Shown: in pieces, positions 37,912-46,063 of the stretch
How the letters are laid out: every line of letters begins with the position of its first letter
How positions within the stretch are numbered: the stretch's first letter is position 1
Assembly (NCBI GenBank): GCA_002284895.1
Contig: CP015605.1
Coordinates: 930,001-994,000, forward strand
From: Actinobacteria bacterium IMCC19121
GTDB taxonomy: Bacteria > Actinomycetota > Actinomycetes > Nanopelagicales > Nanopelagicaceae
DNA: 64,000 nucleotides
Reading direction: 5' to 3'
Notes under the pieces: model-generated
The model's database searches: none
Told to the model about the DNA's origin: nothing
The model's input: the letters and a program-made list of their open reading frames with translations, nothing else
Position numbers and translations under genes: made by a program

Positions 37912-37964
37912 TTGTGAATAGGTCATCGATGCCATTACCCTAACCACCTCCCTGTCCCGGGACA
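37912..37964 (+). promoter_or_regulatory. livK1 promoter with a 12-bp palindrome
   Basis: TTGTGA (37912-37917), 18-bp spacer, TACCCT (37936-37941), then TGTCCCGGGACA (37953-37964), a perfect 12-bp palindrome located at about +5 to +17. The same elements with identical spacing occur before livK2. The palindrome may be an operator or an RNA element. A ribosome site AGGAAAGG lies at 37972-37979. A 5-bp repeat CCTGT/ACAGG (37951-37955, 37970-37974) could partly cover it. Confidence 0.65.
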
Positions 37965-37985
37965 CAAGAACAGGAAAGGCACTAA

Positions 37986-39134
37986 ATGAACAAGAAAATC
38001 AAGAGTTCACTTGCCGTTGTATCTGCTGCAGCCCTTGCCTTTGGCATTGCATCAGTACCAACAGCTAGTGCAGCTGCTAAGACTTACACAATCGGTTACC
38101 AAGGCCCACTTTCAGGTGGAGAAGCATCAACAGGTATCGATGAGCAAAACGCAGTTAAGTATGCAATCAAACTATTCGAAGCAAAGAACCCAGGTTTCAA
38201 GATCAAGCTCGTTTCAATCGATGACCAGGGAGATCCAGCAGTAGCTGGAACAGTTGCTCCAGGTGTTGCTTCAAACAAGAACGTTCTTGGCGTTGTAGGA
38301 CCTGCTTACTCAGGTGCAACAATTGCTTCACTTCCATATTACAAGTCAGTAAACATGGCGTTGATCTCACCATCAGCAACACGCGTGTCACTAACTGACC
38401 CAACATCACCTGACTTTGGTGGACCAATTTTCCACCGCGTCGTAGGTAAAGATGACCTTCAGGGTCCAGCTTTGGCTAAGTACGCAACAGCAGGCGTTTC
38501 AGCTGCAAAGGTTTTCGTTTTCGATGACCAATCAGCATACGCAGTACCTCTTCGTGGCTTCGTTGAAGCTGGTTTGAAGAAGGTTTCTGGAGCAACACTT
38601 GTTGGCGGAGACTCAGTTCCAAACACAACAACAGACTTCAGCCCAACGATTGCAAAGATCAAGACATCTGGCGCAACTGTTGTTATCTACACTGGTTACT
38701 ACAGCCAAGCTGCTGTATTCATCAAGCAGCTTCGTGACTCAGGTTCAAAGGTTGTATTTGCTGGTGGCGACGGAGTGTTCAACCAGGAGTTCCCAAAGCT
38801 TGCAGGAGCTGCAGCTGAAGGTTCAAAGGTTACTGGCGTTGGCGGACTTGCTGGCGTAGATGCAAAGATGGAAGCTGACTTCAAGAAGAAGATGGGCGTT
38901 TCATCTGGTGTTTACTCAGTTGAGTCATTCGATGCTGCAAACATCTTGCTAGCTGGAATCAAGGCTGGAAAGACAACACGTACAGCGATGCTTGCTTATG
39001 TAAATGCATATAGCGGTAAGAGCATCTCTGGAAACACAATTAAGTTCGATAAGAATGGCGACATTTCATACGGACTATTTGCTGGTTTCACAACTAAGAA
39101 TGGTGTACTAGTTAACACAGGAATCATCAAGTAA
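37986..39134 (+). CDS. livK: LivK-type substrate-binding protein, copy 1
   Basis: A 382-residue type I periplasmic-binding-fold protein (Leu/Ile/Val-binding family). Residues 1-31 are a Sec signal peptide ending in PTASAAA, with Ala-x-Ala-type cleavage and no lipobox cysteine. The mature part begins KTYTIGYQGPLSGGEASTGIDEQNAVKYAI and contains LVSIDDQGDPAVA and VVGPAYSGATIASLPYYKSV. It should capture a branched-chain or related amino acid for the LivHMGF transporter that follows. ACA and TCA codons look favoured, in keeping with high expression. It precedes livH1 by 128 bp containing a long hairpin. Confidence 0.92.
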   Translation: MNKKIKSSLAVVSAAALAFGIASVPTASAAAKTYTIGYQGPLSGGEASTGIDEQNAVKYAIKLFEAKNPGFKIKLVSIDDQGDPAVAGTVAPGVASNKNVLGVVGPAYSGATIASLPYYKSVNMALISPSATRVSLTDPTSPDFGGPIFHRVVGKDDLQGPALAKYATAGVSAAKVFVFDDQSAYAVPLRGFVEAGLKKVSGATLVGGDSVPNTTTDFSPTIAKIKTSGATVVIYTGYYSQAAVFIKQLRDSGSKVVFAGGDGVFNQEFPKLAGAAAEGSKVTGVGGLAGVDAKMEADFKKKMGVSSGVYSVESFDAANILLAGIKAGKTTRTAMLAYVNAYSGKSISGNTIKFDKNGDISYGLFAGFTTKNGVLVNTGIIK

Positions 39135-39160
39135 TTAACTAGGACAAACGCGTAACAAGA

Positions 39161-39209
39161 TGGTGGGTGTTTTGGAAAACTCTTGAAAAAGAGACCGAAA
39201 CACCCACCA
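39161..39209 (+). other. Intercistronic hairpin between livK1 and livH1
   Basis: TGGTGGGTGTTT (39161-39172) and AAACACCCACCA (39198-39209) are perfect inverted repeats, and the stem extends inward through a T-G pair and two G-C pairs. The loop holds a second small hairpin, CTCTT-GAAA-AAGAG. No T-tract follows, so it is not a standard Rho-independent terminator. A likely role is to stabilise the upstream livK mRNA and lower permease expression. Confidence 0.75.
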
Positions 39210-39262
39210 CTTGCGTAACTTCTACCTTTATACTCGCGCAGAGGCATTAGCGAAGGAGAACA

Positions 39263-40213
39263 ATGTTTGCAGTATTAATTGATCAGTTCTGGTCGCTGAC
39301 AATTGCAGGAATCGCCCTTGGATTTATCTATGTTTTGATCTCCCTCGGTTACACCATGGTTTATGGAGTGCTACGCATGATTAACTTTGCGAACTCTGAA
39401 ATCTTTATGTGGGGAACATTTGGAACAGTAATTACTTCTCGCGATATTTTTCATTACACGCAAACTTCAGAACCAGCAAAAGGCGCAAAATTGGTCTTAG
39501 TTTTAGTTACTAGTTTGTTGATGTCAATGTTGGTTGCCGGTCTTACGGCAGTATTTGTTGAATTCGTTGCTTATCGTCGCCTTCGAATGAAGGGCACGAA
39601 TCGTCTTGCAACTCTGATTTCTGCAATCGGTATCTCAATTGCTTTGCAAGAGATTATGCGTCTTCTAACCCATTCACGACCAGTAGGAGCACCACGCATT
39701 CTCGAAAAAATAATCTTAACTGAGGTATGGGGCGCAAACATTCGCCTCGACACAGTAATTACAATTATTGCAGCTGCTCTTATCTTCTTTATTCTTGAGC
39801 GCTTTATTAAGTTATCTCGAATGGGTAAAGCTATTCGCGCTGTATCAATGAATGAAGATGCAGCAAAACTCATGGGTGTAAACCTGAACCGTGTGATCAC
39901 CACAACATTTCTTGTGGGTGGATTAGCAACAGGTGCAGCTGGCTTCTTCTACATCACTGTTTTTGAATACACTAAATTTAATATTGGCTTCACAATGGGT
40001 ATGGCTGCATTTACCGCAGCAGTGCTGGGTGGAATTGGAAATATCAGAGGCGCTTTCTTCGGTGGGCTTAGTCTTGGACTTCTTGAGGTATATGCCTCCG
40101 CAGTGCTTGGCACTCAGTGGAAGGCTGTAACTGTTTTCATCGTCTTAGTTCTTGTTCTTCTCTTCAAGCCAAATGGTCTATTTGGCGAAGCCGTCCAGAC
40201 AACGAGGGCATAA
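39263..40213 (+). CDS. livH: LivH-type ABC permease, copy 1
   Basis: A 316-residue inner-membrane permease of the branched-chain amino acid family. The N-terminus FWSLTIAGIALGFIYVLISLGYTMVYGVLRMINFANSE is the family signature, and VLGGIGNIRGAFFGGLSLGLLE near residue 258 is the EAA-like coupling region. About eight membrane helices are apparent. GAAGGAG precedes the ATG. A short loop around YTQTSEPAKGAK distinguishes it from many LivH proteins but is shared in form by copy 2. Confidence 0.94.
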   Translation: MFAVLIDQFWSLTIAGIALGFIYVLISLGYTMVYGVLRMINFANSEIFMWGTFGTVITSRDIFHYTQTSEPAKGAKLVLVLVTSLLMSMLVAGLTAVFVEFVAYRRLRMKGTNRLATLISAIGISIALQEIMRLLTHSRPVGAPRILEKIILTEVWGANIRLDTVITIIAAALIFFILERFIKLSRMGKAIRAVSMNEDAAKLMGVNLNRVITTTFLVGGLATGAAGFFYITVFEYTKFNIGFTMGMAAFTAAVLGGIGNIRGAFFGGLSLGLLEVYASAVLGTQWKAVTVFIVLVLVLLFKPNGLFGEAVQTTRA

Positions 40214-40216
40214 ATC

Positions 40217-41254
40217 ATGAAAATTAGAAATTACTGGAATCTTCGCGATTGGGGAGCTGGAGTGTGGGAGCGCGCTAATCGCCCACAGCGTGTTGCAATT
40301 GCGATTACCTCAATTATTCTCGTTGGGCTCCTCCCATTTGCTGGGGCTTCATTCTTAGCAACACCTATTGCCTCTTATGATGCAGTTTTGGTTTATCCAG
40401 TAGGTGTATTTGTTTTGATGGCACTTGGATTAAATATTGTGGTTGGTAAGTCAGGAATGCTTGATCTGGGTTACGTTGCATTCTTTGCAATTGGTGCTTA
40501 CACAATGGCGTTGATGGGAACGCATACAGGGCTTAACACCTGGGAAATTATGCCTTTTGGTATTGGTTTTGCGATGTTAGCTGGTGTGCTTTTGGGTCTC
40601 CCAACACTTCGTTTGCGTGGTGACTACCTAGCTATCGTAACTCTTGGCTTCGGTGAAATTGTGCGTCTGGTTGTTCTTAACTCAACTTGGAGTAAAGGGC
40701 CAAATGGAATCGCAAATATTCCAATGCCTCCAGATATTGGGCCATTGAAGTTTAAGTTAGATGACCAGAAAGTATTTTTTTGGGTCGTAGTTATCATGAT
40801 CTTGCTTACTATTTGGATGATTCGTCGACTTAGCGTTCGTCGTCCAGGGCGGGCATGGGAGGCAATTCGCCAAGATGAAGATGCTGCAGAACTTATGGGA
40901 GTTCCAACTCTTAAGTACAAGATTTGGTCATTTACATTAGGCGCAGCAGTTGGTGGCGCTGCAGGTGTTTTGTATGGTTCAAAGAACTTGTTCATCGCAC
41001 CTGAAATGTTCACTCTTAACGTTTCAATTTTGATTCTTTCTTGCGTGGTATTTGGTGGAATTGGAAATATCTGGGGAGTCATTGTTGGTGCAACAATCCT
41101 TGGTTACCTTCCAGATCGCATCCGTTTTATCTCTGATGCACGTCTTTTGGTTTTTGGAACTGTCCTTGTAGTTGTAATGAACTTCCGCCCAGATGGATTG
41201 CTGCCACGTAAAAAACGTGAGAAAGCGATTGTTAAGAAGGGGGTAAATGCATAA
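40217..41254 (+). CDS. livM: LivM-type ABC permease, copy 1
   Basis: A 345-residue permease. A soluble N-terminal stretch ([25 protein letters not shown]) precedes the first helix. Family motifs are [66 protein letters not shown] and [17 protein letters not shown], and the C-terminus is [11 protein letters not shown]. It starts three bases after livH1 and overlaps livG1 as TAATG. It pairs with LivH to form the channel. Confidence 0.94.
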   Translation: MKIRNYWNLRDWGAGVWERANRPQRVAIAITSIILVGLLPFAGASFLATPIASYDAVLVYPVGVFVLMALGLNIVVGKSGMLDLGYVAFFAIGAYTMALMGTHTGLNTWEIMPFGIGFAMLAGVLLGLPTLRLRGDYLAIVTLGFGEIVRLVVLNSTWSKGPNGIANIPMPPDIGPLKFKLDDQKVFFWVVVIMILLTIWMIRRLSVRRPGRAWEAIRQDEDAAELMGVPTLKYKIWSFTLGAAVGGAAGVLYGSKNLFIAPEMFTLNVSILILSCVVFGGIGNIWGVIVGATILGYLPDRIRFISDARLLVFGTVLVVVMNFRPDGLLPRKKREKAIVKKGVNA

Positions 41255-42030
41255 TGTCCGAGACACTTCTTTCACTTGAAAATGTCACTATGAAATTTGG
41301 TGGCGTAACAGCACTCGGCGAAGTTAACCTTGAAGTAAAAAAGGGTGAAATTCTAGCTTTGATAGGCCCTAACGGTGCTGGTAAGACAACGGTATTCAAT
41401 GTTGTAACTGGTGTTTATACTCCAACAAGCGGCACGATTACATTTGCTGGAACTAGGATTAAAAAGCAAAAACGCTTTGAGATTACACAGATGGGTATCG
41501 CGCGTACTTTCCAAAATATTCGCTTATGGGGCGATATGACAACCCTAGAAAATGTTATTACAGCTACTGATGCTCACAAGAAGAGTGGCCTAGTTGGAGC
41601 ATTGTTTGGCACTCCACGTGCTCGCCGTGAAGAGCGAGAAAACCGTGAGCGAGCACATGAAATCTTGAAATTCATTGGTATTGATGAATATTCGGATCGT
41701 CTTGCAAAGAATTTGCCTTACGGTGTACAGCGCCGGCTTGAAATTGCTCGTGCAATGGGAACTAACCCACAACTTCTTCTTCTGGATGAACCAGCTGCTG
41801 GTTTTAATCCGGCAGAAAAGGTTGAACTTGCAGCACTTATTAAGCGCATCCGCGATGCCGGTTACACCGTCCTTCTTATCGAACATGACATGTCGTTGAT
41901 TATGGGAATCTCAGATCGCGTTGCAGTCCTTGATTTCGGTGTCAAAATCGCAGATGACCTACCAAGTAAAGTTCAAAATGATCCCAAGGTTATTGAGGCC
42001 TATTTAGGAGTGCCAGCTGATGCGTCTTGA
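41254..42030 (+). CDS. livG: LivG-type ABC ATPase, copy 1
   Basis: A 258-residue cytoplasmic ATPase. Walker A is [16 protein letters not shown] near residue 37, the signature region reads [16 protein letters not shown] near residue 154, Walker B is [13 protein letters not shown], and the switch His is in [11 protein letters not shown]. From codon 159 onward the DNA is identical to livG copy 2, while the first 158 codons differ. It overlaps livF1 by 11 bases. Confidence 0.95.
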   Translation: MSETLLSLENVTMKFGGVTALGEVNLEVKKGEILALIGPNGAGKTTVFNVVTGVYTPTSGTITFAGTRIKKQKRFEITQMGIARTFQNIRLWGDMTTLENVITATDAHKKSGLVGALFGTPRARREERENRERAHEILKFIGIDEYSDRLAKNLPYGVQRRLEIARAMGTNPQLLLLDEPAAGFNPAEKVELAALIKRIRDAGYTVLLIEHDMSLIMGISDRVAVLDFGVKIADDLPSKVQNDPKVIEAYLGVPADAS

Positions 42031-42743
42031 AATTAAAGATCTCCACGTCCACTACGGCAAGATCGAGGCGATTAAGGGGATCTCAGTAGTTGTTAACGAA
42101 GGTGAAATCGTCACCTTAATCGGTGCTAACGGTGCTGGAAAGACAACAACACTTAAGACAATCTCAGGTCTTCGCAAAGTCTCATCTGGTGCAATCATCT
42201 TTGACGGTCAAGATATTTCAAATGTTGCCGCCCACGAGCGAGTCGACCTTGGTATCTCACAAGCTCCTGAGGGACGCGGAATCTTTCCTGGAATGACAGT
42301 TCTTGAGAATTTAGAGATGGGAAAGTTTCATCGCAAAAACCGCAAAGCTGAGATGGATGAGGATCTCGATAAGGTCTACACACTCTTTCCACGTTTGAAA
42401 GAACGCGTTTCACAAGCTGGCGGAACCCTCTCTGGTGGAGAGCAGCAGATGTTGGCTATTGGTCGCGCCCTGATGTCTCGTCCTAAGGTTCTACTTCTAG
42501 ATGAGCCATCAATGGGACTTGCACCTCAAATGATTGCCAATATCTTCCGCATCATTACTGAGATCAATAAGCAGGGCGTGACAATCTTGCTCGTTGAGCA
42601 AAATGCACAGCAAGCACTCCAGCGAGCACATCGTGCTTATATTCTCGAAACAGGAAATGTGGTCAAAGAGGCTAAAGCTTCAGACTTACTCAATGATCCT
42701 GCAGTGCGCGAGGCATACCTGGGCACTGGAGCCCATTCTTAAC
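41728..42743 (+). repeat. 1,016-bp perfect direct repeat, copy 1 (end of livG1 plus livF1)
   Basis: By line-by-line reading this block matches 46538-47553 with no difference found. It begins at codon 159 of livG, inside the ABC signature, and ends one base past the livF stop. Sequence on both sides is clearly diverged between the copies. The offset is 4,810 bp. Confidence 0.95.
42020..42742 (+). CDS. livF: LivF-type ABC ATPase, copy 1
   Basis: A 240-residue ATPase with Walker A GANGAGKTTTLKTISG, the LivF-typical SQAPEGRGIFPGMTVLENL, signature TLSGGEQQMLAIGRALM, Walker B LLLDEPSMGLAPQM and switch His-position segment LLVEQNAQQAL. It partners LivG beneath LivHM. The nucleotide sequence is identical to livF copy 2. 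It ends about 108 bp before the livK2 start codon. Confidence 0.95.
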   Translation: MRLEIKDLHVHYGKIEAIKGISVVVNEGEIVTLIGANGAGKTTTLKTISGLRKVSSGAIIFDGQDISNVAAHERVDLGISQAPEGRGIFPGMTVLENLEMGKFHRKNRKAEMDEDLDKVYTLFPRLKERVSQAGGTLSGGEQQMLAIGRALMSRPKVLLLDEPSMGLAPQMIANIFRIITEINKQGVTILLVEQNAQQALQRAHRAYILETGNVVKEAKASDLLNDPAVREAYLGTGAHS

Positions 42744-42773
42744 CTAAAAGTTACGGCCACGCTCATCAATGAG

Positions 42774-42826
42774 TTGTGTCCTTTCCAGAGTTACCCCTAC
42801 CCTTGAGCCTTCCCCATCCCGGGACA
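42774..42826 (+). promoter_or_regulatory. livK2 promoter with the same layout as livK1
   Basis: TTGTGT (42774-42779), 18-bp spacer, TACCCT (42798-42803), 13 bp, then TCCCGGGACA (42817-42826). Element identity and all spacings equal those of livK1 (TTGTGA, TACCCT, TCCCGGGACA), although the spacer sequences differ. The palindrome here is 8 bp (TCCCGGGA) rather than 12. Confidence 0.65.
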
Positions 42827-42847
42827 GCTATATCTAATGGAAGGCTC
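42805..42847 (+). promoter_or_regulatory. Inverted repeat that could hide the livK2 ribosome-binding site
   Basis: GAGCCTTCC (42805-42813) is perfectly complementary to GGAAGGCTC (42839-42847), which contains the GGAAGG ribosome site before ATG 42851. The nested TCCCGGGA lies in the loop. If the transcript starts at or before 42806, the leader could fold so as to block initiation; a later start would shorten the stem. Confidence 0.45.
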
Positions 42848-42850
42848 TAC

Positions 42851-44002
42851 ATGAATAAGAAGATCCAACGGTCCCTCGCCGTTGCTTCTGCAGCTACGCT
42901 GATTTTCGGCGTTTCAGCAGTTTCATCAGCAGGCGCTGCACAAAAGACAGTTTATTTAGCATTTCAGGCACCACTGACTGGTCCTAATGCGCTAACAGGT
43001 CAAGATGAACTTACAGGTGCGAAGTTTGCACTCTCTGAGTACAACGCAACAAACCCAACAGTAAAGGTTGAGCTTGTTCTTGCAGATGACCAAGGAGATC
43101 CAACTGTTGCAGGTTCACTTGCTCCAGGAATTGCCTCAAATAAGACAATCATTGGCTTGATTGGACCTGCATACTCAGGCGCAACTCAGGCATCACTTCC
43201 AGCTTACAAAGCTGGCGGACTTGCAATGATCTCAATGTCAGCTACTCGCGTGTCACTAACTGATAAGAAGGCACCAGTAAATGGTTTCCCAATTTTCAAG
43301 CGCGTTGTTGCTAATGACAAGTTCCAAGGTCCCGCACTAGTTCGCTATGCAACAAAGGGTGTTACATCTCCAAAGGTTTACCTTGTTGATGACATCAGTG
43401 CATACGGTGCAGGTCTTGCAGACTATGCAAAGAAGACAATCACTGCAGCAATGAGCGCTGGAAAAGATTCAGTTCCAGTTAACACAAGCGATTACACATC
43501 TGTGGTTGCAAAGGTTAAGGCTTCAGGCGCAAACGTAGTCATTTACTGCGGTTATGCTCCAGATGCAGCTAAGTTTGTTAAGGCGCTACGCGATGGTGGT
43601 TACACCGGCGTATTTGCATCAGGTGATGGCACACTTAAGGCTGACTTCCCAGTTAACGCTGGTAAGGCTGCAGCAGAAGGTGCACGTCTCACAGCAGCAG
43701 ATGTTCCATTTGAAAACTTGGCAACAGCGGCTCAGATGGTTGCATACACAAAGCTAACTGGAATCAAGGTTCCAGGAACTTATGTAACTTCTACATATAA
43801 CGCTACAAATATCTTCCTTACTTGCATCAAGCAGGGTTCAATTACACGTCCAGGTATTCAGAACTGCATTACCAACGGTACGTTTAAGGGAATTGCTGGA
43901 GACACAATCAAGTTCGACCGTTATGGTGACATCATCGGTGGAGCAGCAGTTGGTGCCTTCACAATTAAGGATGGAAAAATCGTCTATGGAGGCGTTGCTT
44001 AA
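42851..44002 (+). CDS. livK: LivK-type substrate-binding protein, copy 2
   Basis: A 383-residue paralogue of LivK1. The signal peptide MNKKIQRSLAVASAATLIFG ends in SSAGAA, again without a lipobox cysteine. The mature domain has YLAFQAPLTGPNALTGQDELTGAKFAL, LVLADDQGDPTVAGSLAPGIASN and LIGPAYSGATQASLPAYKAG. Ligand-pocket regions differ from copy 1, so ligand preference may differ. I chose ATG 42851 because GGAAGG lies upstream and the signal peptide aligns with LivK1; an upstream in-frame start would include promoter sequence. livH2 follows after a 79-bp gap with a hairpin. Confidence 0.92.
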   Translation: MNKKIQRSLAVASAATLIFGVSAVSSAGAAQKTVYLAFQAPLTGPNALTGQDELTGAKFALSEYNATNPTVKVELVLADDQGDPTVAGSLAPGIASNKTIIGLIGPAYSGATQASLPAYKAGGLAMISMSATRVSLTDKKAPVNGFPIFKRVVANDKFQGPALVRYATKGVTSPKVYLVDDISAYGAGLADYAKKTITAAMSAGKDSVPVNTSDYTSVVAKVKASGANVVIYCGYAPDAAKFVKALRDGGYTGVFASGDGTLKADFPVNAGKAAAEGARLTAADVPFENLATAAQMVAYTKLTGIKVPGTYVTSTYNATNIFLTCIKQGSITRPGIQNCITNGTFKGIAGDTIKFDRYGDIIGGAAVGAFTIKDGKIVYGGVA

Positions 44003-44022
44003 TCTAGAAAATCGTTGAACGA

Positions 44023-44062
44023 TAGGTACAGCCGCTTCATCAATTTGAAGCGGCTGTACCTA
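44023..44062 (+). other. Intercistronic hairpin between livK2 and livH2
   Basis: TAGGTACAGCCGCTTCA (44023-44039) and TGAAGCGGCTGTACCTA (44046-44062) form a perfect 17-bp stem with loop TCAATT. There is no T-tract. It occupies the same position as the unrelated hairpin after livK1, 20 bases before the livH2 ATG. Confidence 0.8.
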
Positions 44063-44081
44063 CAACTATGAAGTGGGACTA

Positions 44082-45035
44082 ATGAATTTCTCTGTTTTAA
44101 CTACTCAATTTTGGTCACTGTGCATCCAAGGCATAGCTCTTGGTTTTATCTATGTCTTGATTTCATTGGGATATACCATGGTTTATGGCGTGCTTCGCTT
44201 AATTAACTTCGCTAACTCAGAAGTTGTAATGGTGGGAACTTTTGCAACTGTCGTGGCTCAAGTAGCGATCTTGAAAAATCCTGCAACCTCGGATCCATTG
44301 CACGGCACACGTTTAGTCCTAACCCTATTTTTCGCCTTAGTTTTTTCCGCACTTGCGTGTGGACTTTTAGGTGTATTAGTCGAGCTGGTCGCCTACCGTC
44401 GCTTGCGTGCACTTGGCACAAACCGTTTGGCCTCACTTATTTCAGCGATCGCAGTTTCAATCGTTCTTTCCGAGGCAGTGCGTATTTATACGCACTCGGC
44501 ACCAGTTACTTCACCACGGTTGTTAGAAAAATGGAGTTTTGGCGAAGTTGCCGGTGCTAATTTTCGCGTTGACACCGTGATGATCATTGTTTCCGGTGGA
44601 ATCATCTTTTTTGCACTAGACCGATTCGTAAATAAATCTCGCCTAGGTAAGGCGATTCGAGCCGTATCAATGAGTGAAGAGAACTCGAAGTTGATGGGAA
44701 TCAATCTCAATCGGGTGGTTTCACTTACATTCTTTATTGGTGGGTTAACAACCGGCGCCGCAGCTTTCTTTTACACAACTGTGTATGAAACAACTCAATT
44801 TAATGTGGGCTTTAATTTAGGGCTTGCAGCTTTTACTGCTGCAGTTCTTGGCGGCATCGGCAATCTTCGCGGTGCTTTCTACGGGGGACTATTCCTAGGA
44901 GTTCTTGAACAGTTCTCATCTGCAATTCTGGGTTCACAATGGAAATCGGTAACGGTTTTCTTAGTCTTAGTTCTTGTACTTCTCATTAAACCAAGTGGCA
45001 TCTTCGGTGAAGCTGTCCAGCAAACGAGGACATGA
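44082..45035 (+). CDS. livH: LivH-type ABC permease, copy 2
   Basis: A 317-residue permease paralogous to livH1, with FWSLCIQGIALGFIYVLISLGYTMVYGVLRLINFANSE at the N-terminus and VLGGIGNLRGAFYGGLFLGVLE near the C-terminus. I chose ATG 44082 because MNFSVLTTQFWS then aligns with MFAVLIDQFWS of copy 1; GTG at 44073 would add three residues. The stop overlaps livM2 (ATGA). Confidence 0.92.
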   Translation: MNFSVLTTQFWSLCIQGIALGFIYVLISLGYTMVYGVLRLINFANSEVVMVGTFATVVAQVAILKNPATSDPLHGTRLVLTLFFALVFSALACGLLGVLVELVAYRRLRALGTNRLASLISAIAVSIVLSEAVRIYTHSAPVTSPRLLEKWSFGEVAGANFRVDTVMIIVSGGIIFFALDRFVNKSRLGKAIRAVSMSEENSKLMGINLNRVVSLTFFIGGLTTGAAAFFYTTVYETTQFNVGFNLGLAAFTAAVLGGIGNLRGAFYGGLFLGVLEQFSSAILGSQWKSVTVFLVLVLVLLIKPSGIFGEAVQQTRT

Positions 45036-46063
45036 TGCTAAATATTCGCGATAAAGGTGCAGCAATTTGGGAGAAATGGAATCGTCCACAACGTGTGACT
45101 TTTGCTCTTGTCTTGATTTTCTTTGTGGCTTTACTGCCATATGCAGGTGAGTTCCCACTTACTAGTTTTCTAAACACACCAATCACTTCTTATCAGGCTA
45201 CTTTGGTTTATCCAGTTGCAATGTTTGTCCTAATGGCACTTGGCTTAAATATTGTGGTTGGTAAGAGTGGGTTATTGGATTTAGGTTACGTTGCTTTCTT
45301 TGCAATCGGTGCTTACACGATGGGAATCCTGGGAACTACAACTGGACTTAATACGTGGGAGATCCTCCCAATTGGTATCGGTTTAGCAATGCTCTCGGGT
45401 TTGATCTTAGGTTTACCAGCACTTCGCCTTCGTGGTGACTACCTAGCTATCGTTACTTTGGGCTTTGGTGAGATTGTTCGAATTATTGCACTTAATCTCA
45501 AGCAAACAGGTGGACCTAATGGTGTTGTTGGTATTCCTAACCCTCCTGCGATATTCGGACAGAAGTTTTCACTCGATGACCACGCTGCCTATTTTTGGGT
45601 AATTTTTCTAATGATCATGCTTGTGATCTGGATGGTTCGCCGCTTTACAGTTCGCCGTCCAGGCCGTGCATGGGAAGCTATTCGCCAAGATGAGGATGTC
45701 GCAGCTCTCATGGGAGTCAATCTTCTTGTCTATAAACTGTGGTCGTTTAGCATCGGTGCAGCAATTGGTGGTGCAGCAGGTGTTATTTATGCTTCGAAAG
45801 TCATGTTTATTGCACCGGATATGTTCACTTTTAACGTCTCAGTATTGATCTTGGCTTGTGTAGTTTTCGGTGGAATGGGAAATATGTGGGGCGTTATTCT
45901 AGGCGCTTCAATTCTGGCTTATCTGCCCGAGCGCATTCGCTTTATAAGTAATTCACGTCAATTAGTTTTTGGCATGGTGCTATTAGTGATTATGAATGTT
46001 CGACCTGATGGATTACTGCCTCGCAAGAAACGCGAAAAGATTAAGCAGAAGGAGGCCAAGTAA
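45032..46063 (+). CDS. livM: LivM-type ABC permease, copy 2
   Basis: A 343-residue permease paralogous to livM1. Shared motifs are [69 protein letters not shown] and CVVFGGMGNMWGVILGAS, with the C-terminus [13 protein letters not shown]. Two consecutive ATG codons occur at 45032 and 45035; the first is coupled to livH2. livG2 starts immediately after the stop. Confidence 0.93.
   Translation: MMLNIRDKGAAIWEKWNRPQRVTFALVLIFFVALLPYAGEFPLTSFLNTPITSYQATLVYPVAMFVLMALGLNIVVGKSGLLDLGYVAFFAIGAYTMGILGTTTGLNTWEILPIGIGLAMLSGLILGLPALRLRGDYLAIVTLGFGEIVRIIALNLKQTGGPNGVVGIPNPPAIFGQKFSLDDHAAYFWVIFLMIMLVIWMVRRFTVRRPGRAWEAIRQDEDVAALMGVNLLVYKLWSFSIGAAIGGAAGVIYASKVMFIAPDMFTFNVSVLILACVVFGGMGNMWGVILGASILAYLPERIRFISNSRQLVFGMVLLVIMNVRPDGLLPRKKREKIKQKEAK

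Noticed and set aside
39229-39234. TATACT as a separate livH1 promoter
   Set aside because: No -35 at acceptable distance, and a GAAGGAG ribosome site shows the ATG has a normal leader; internal promotion is possible but not supported.
42761-42780. CTCA-TCAA-TGAG hairpin after livF1 as a terminator
   Set aside because: The stem is only four bp, no T-tract follows and it overlaps the livK2 -35 element.
42776-42850. An in-frame upstream start for livK2 adding 25 residues
   Set aside because: It runs through the promoter and leader elements; the signal peptide and ribosome site support ATG 42851.
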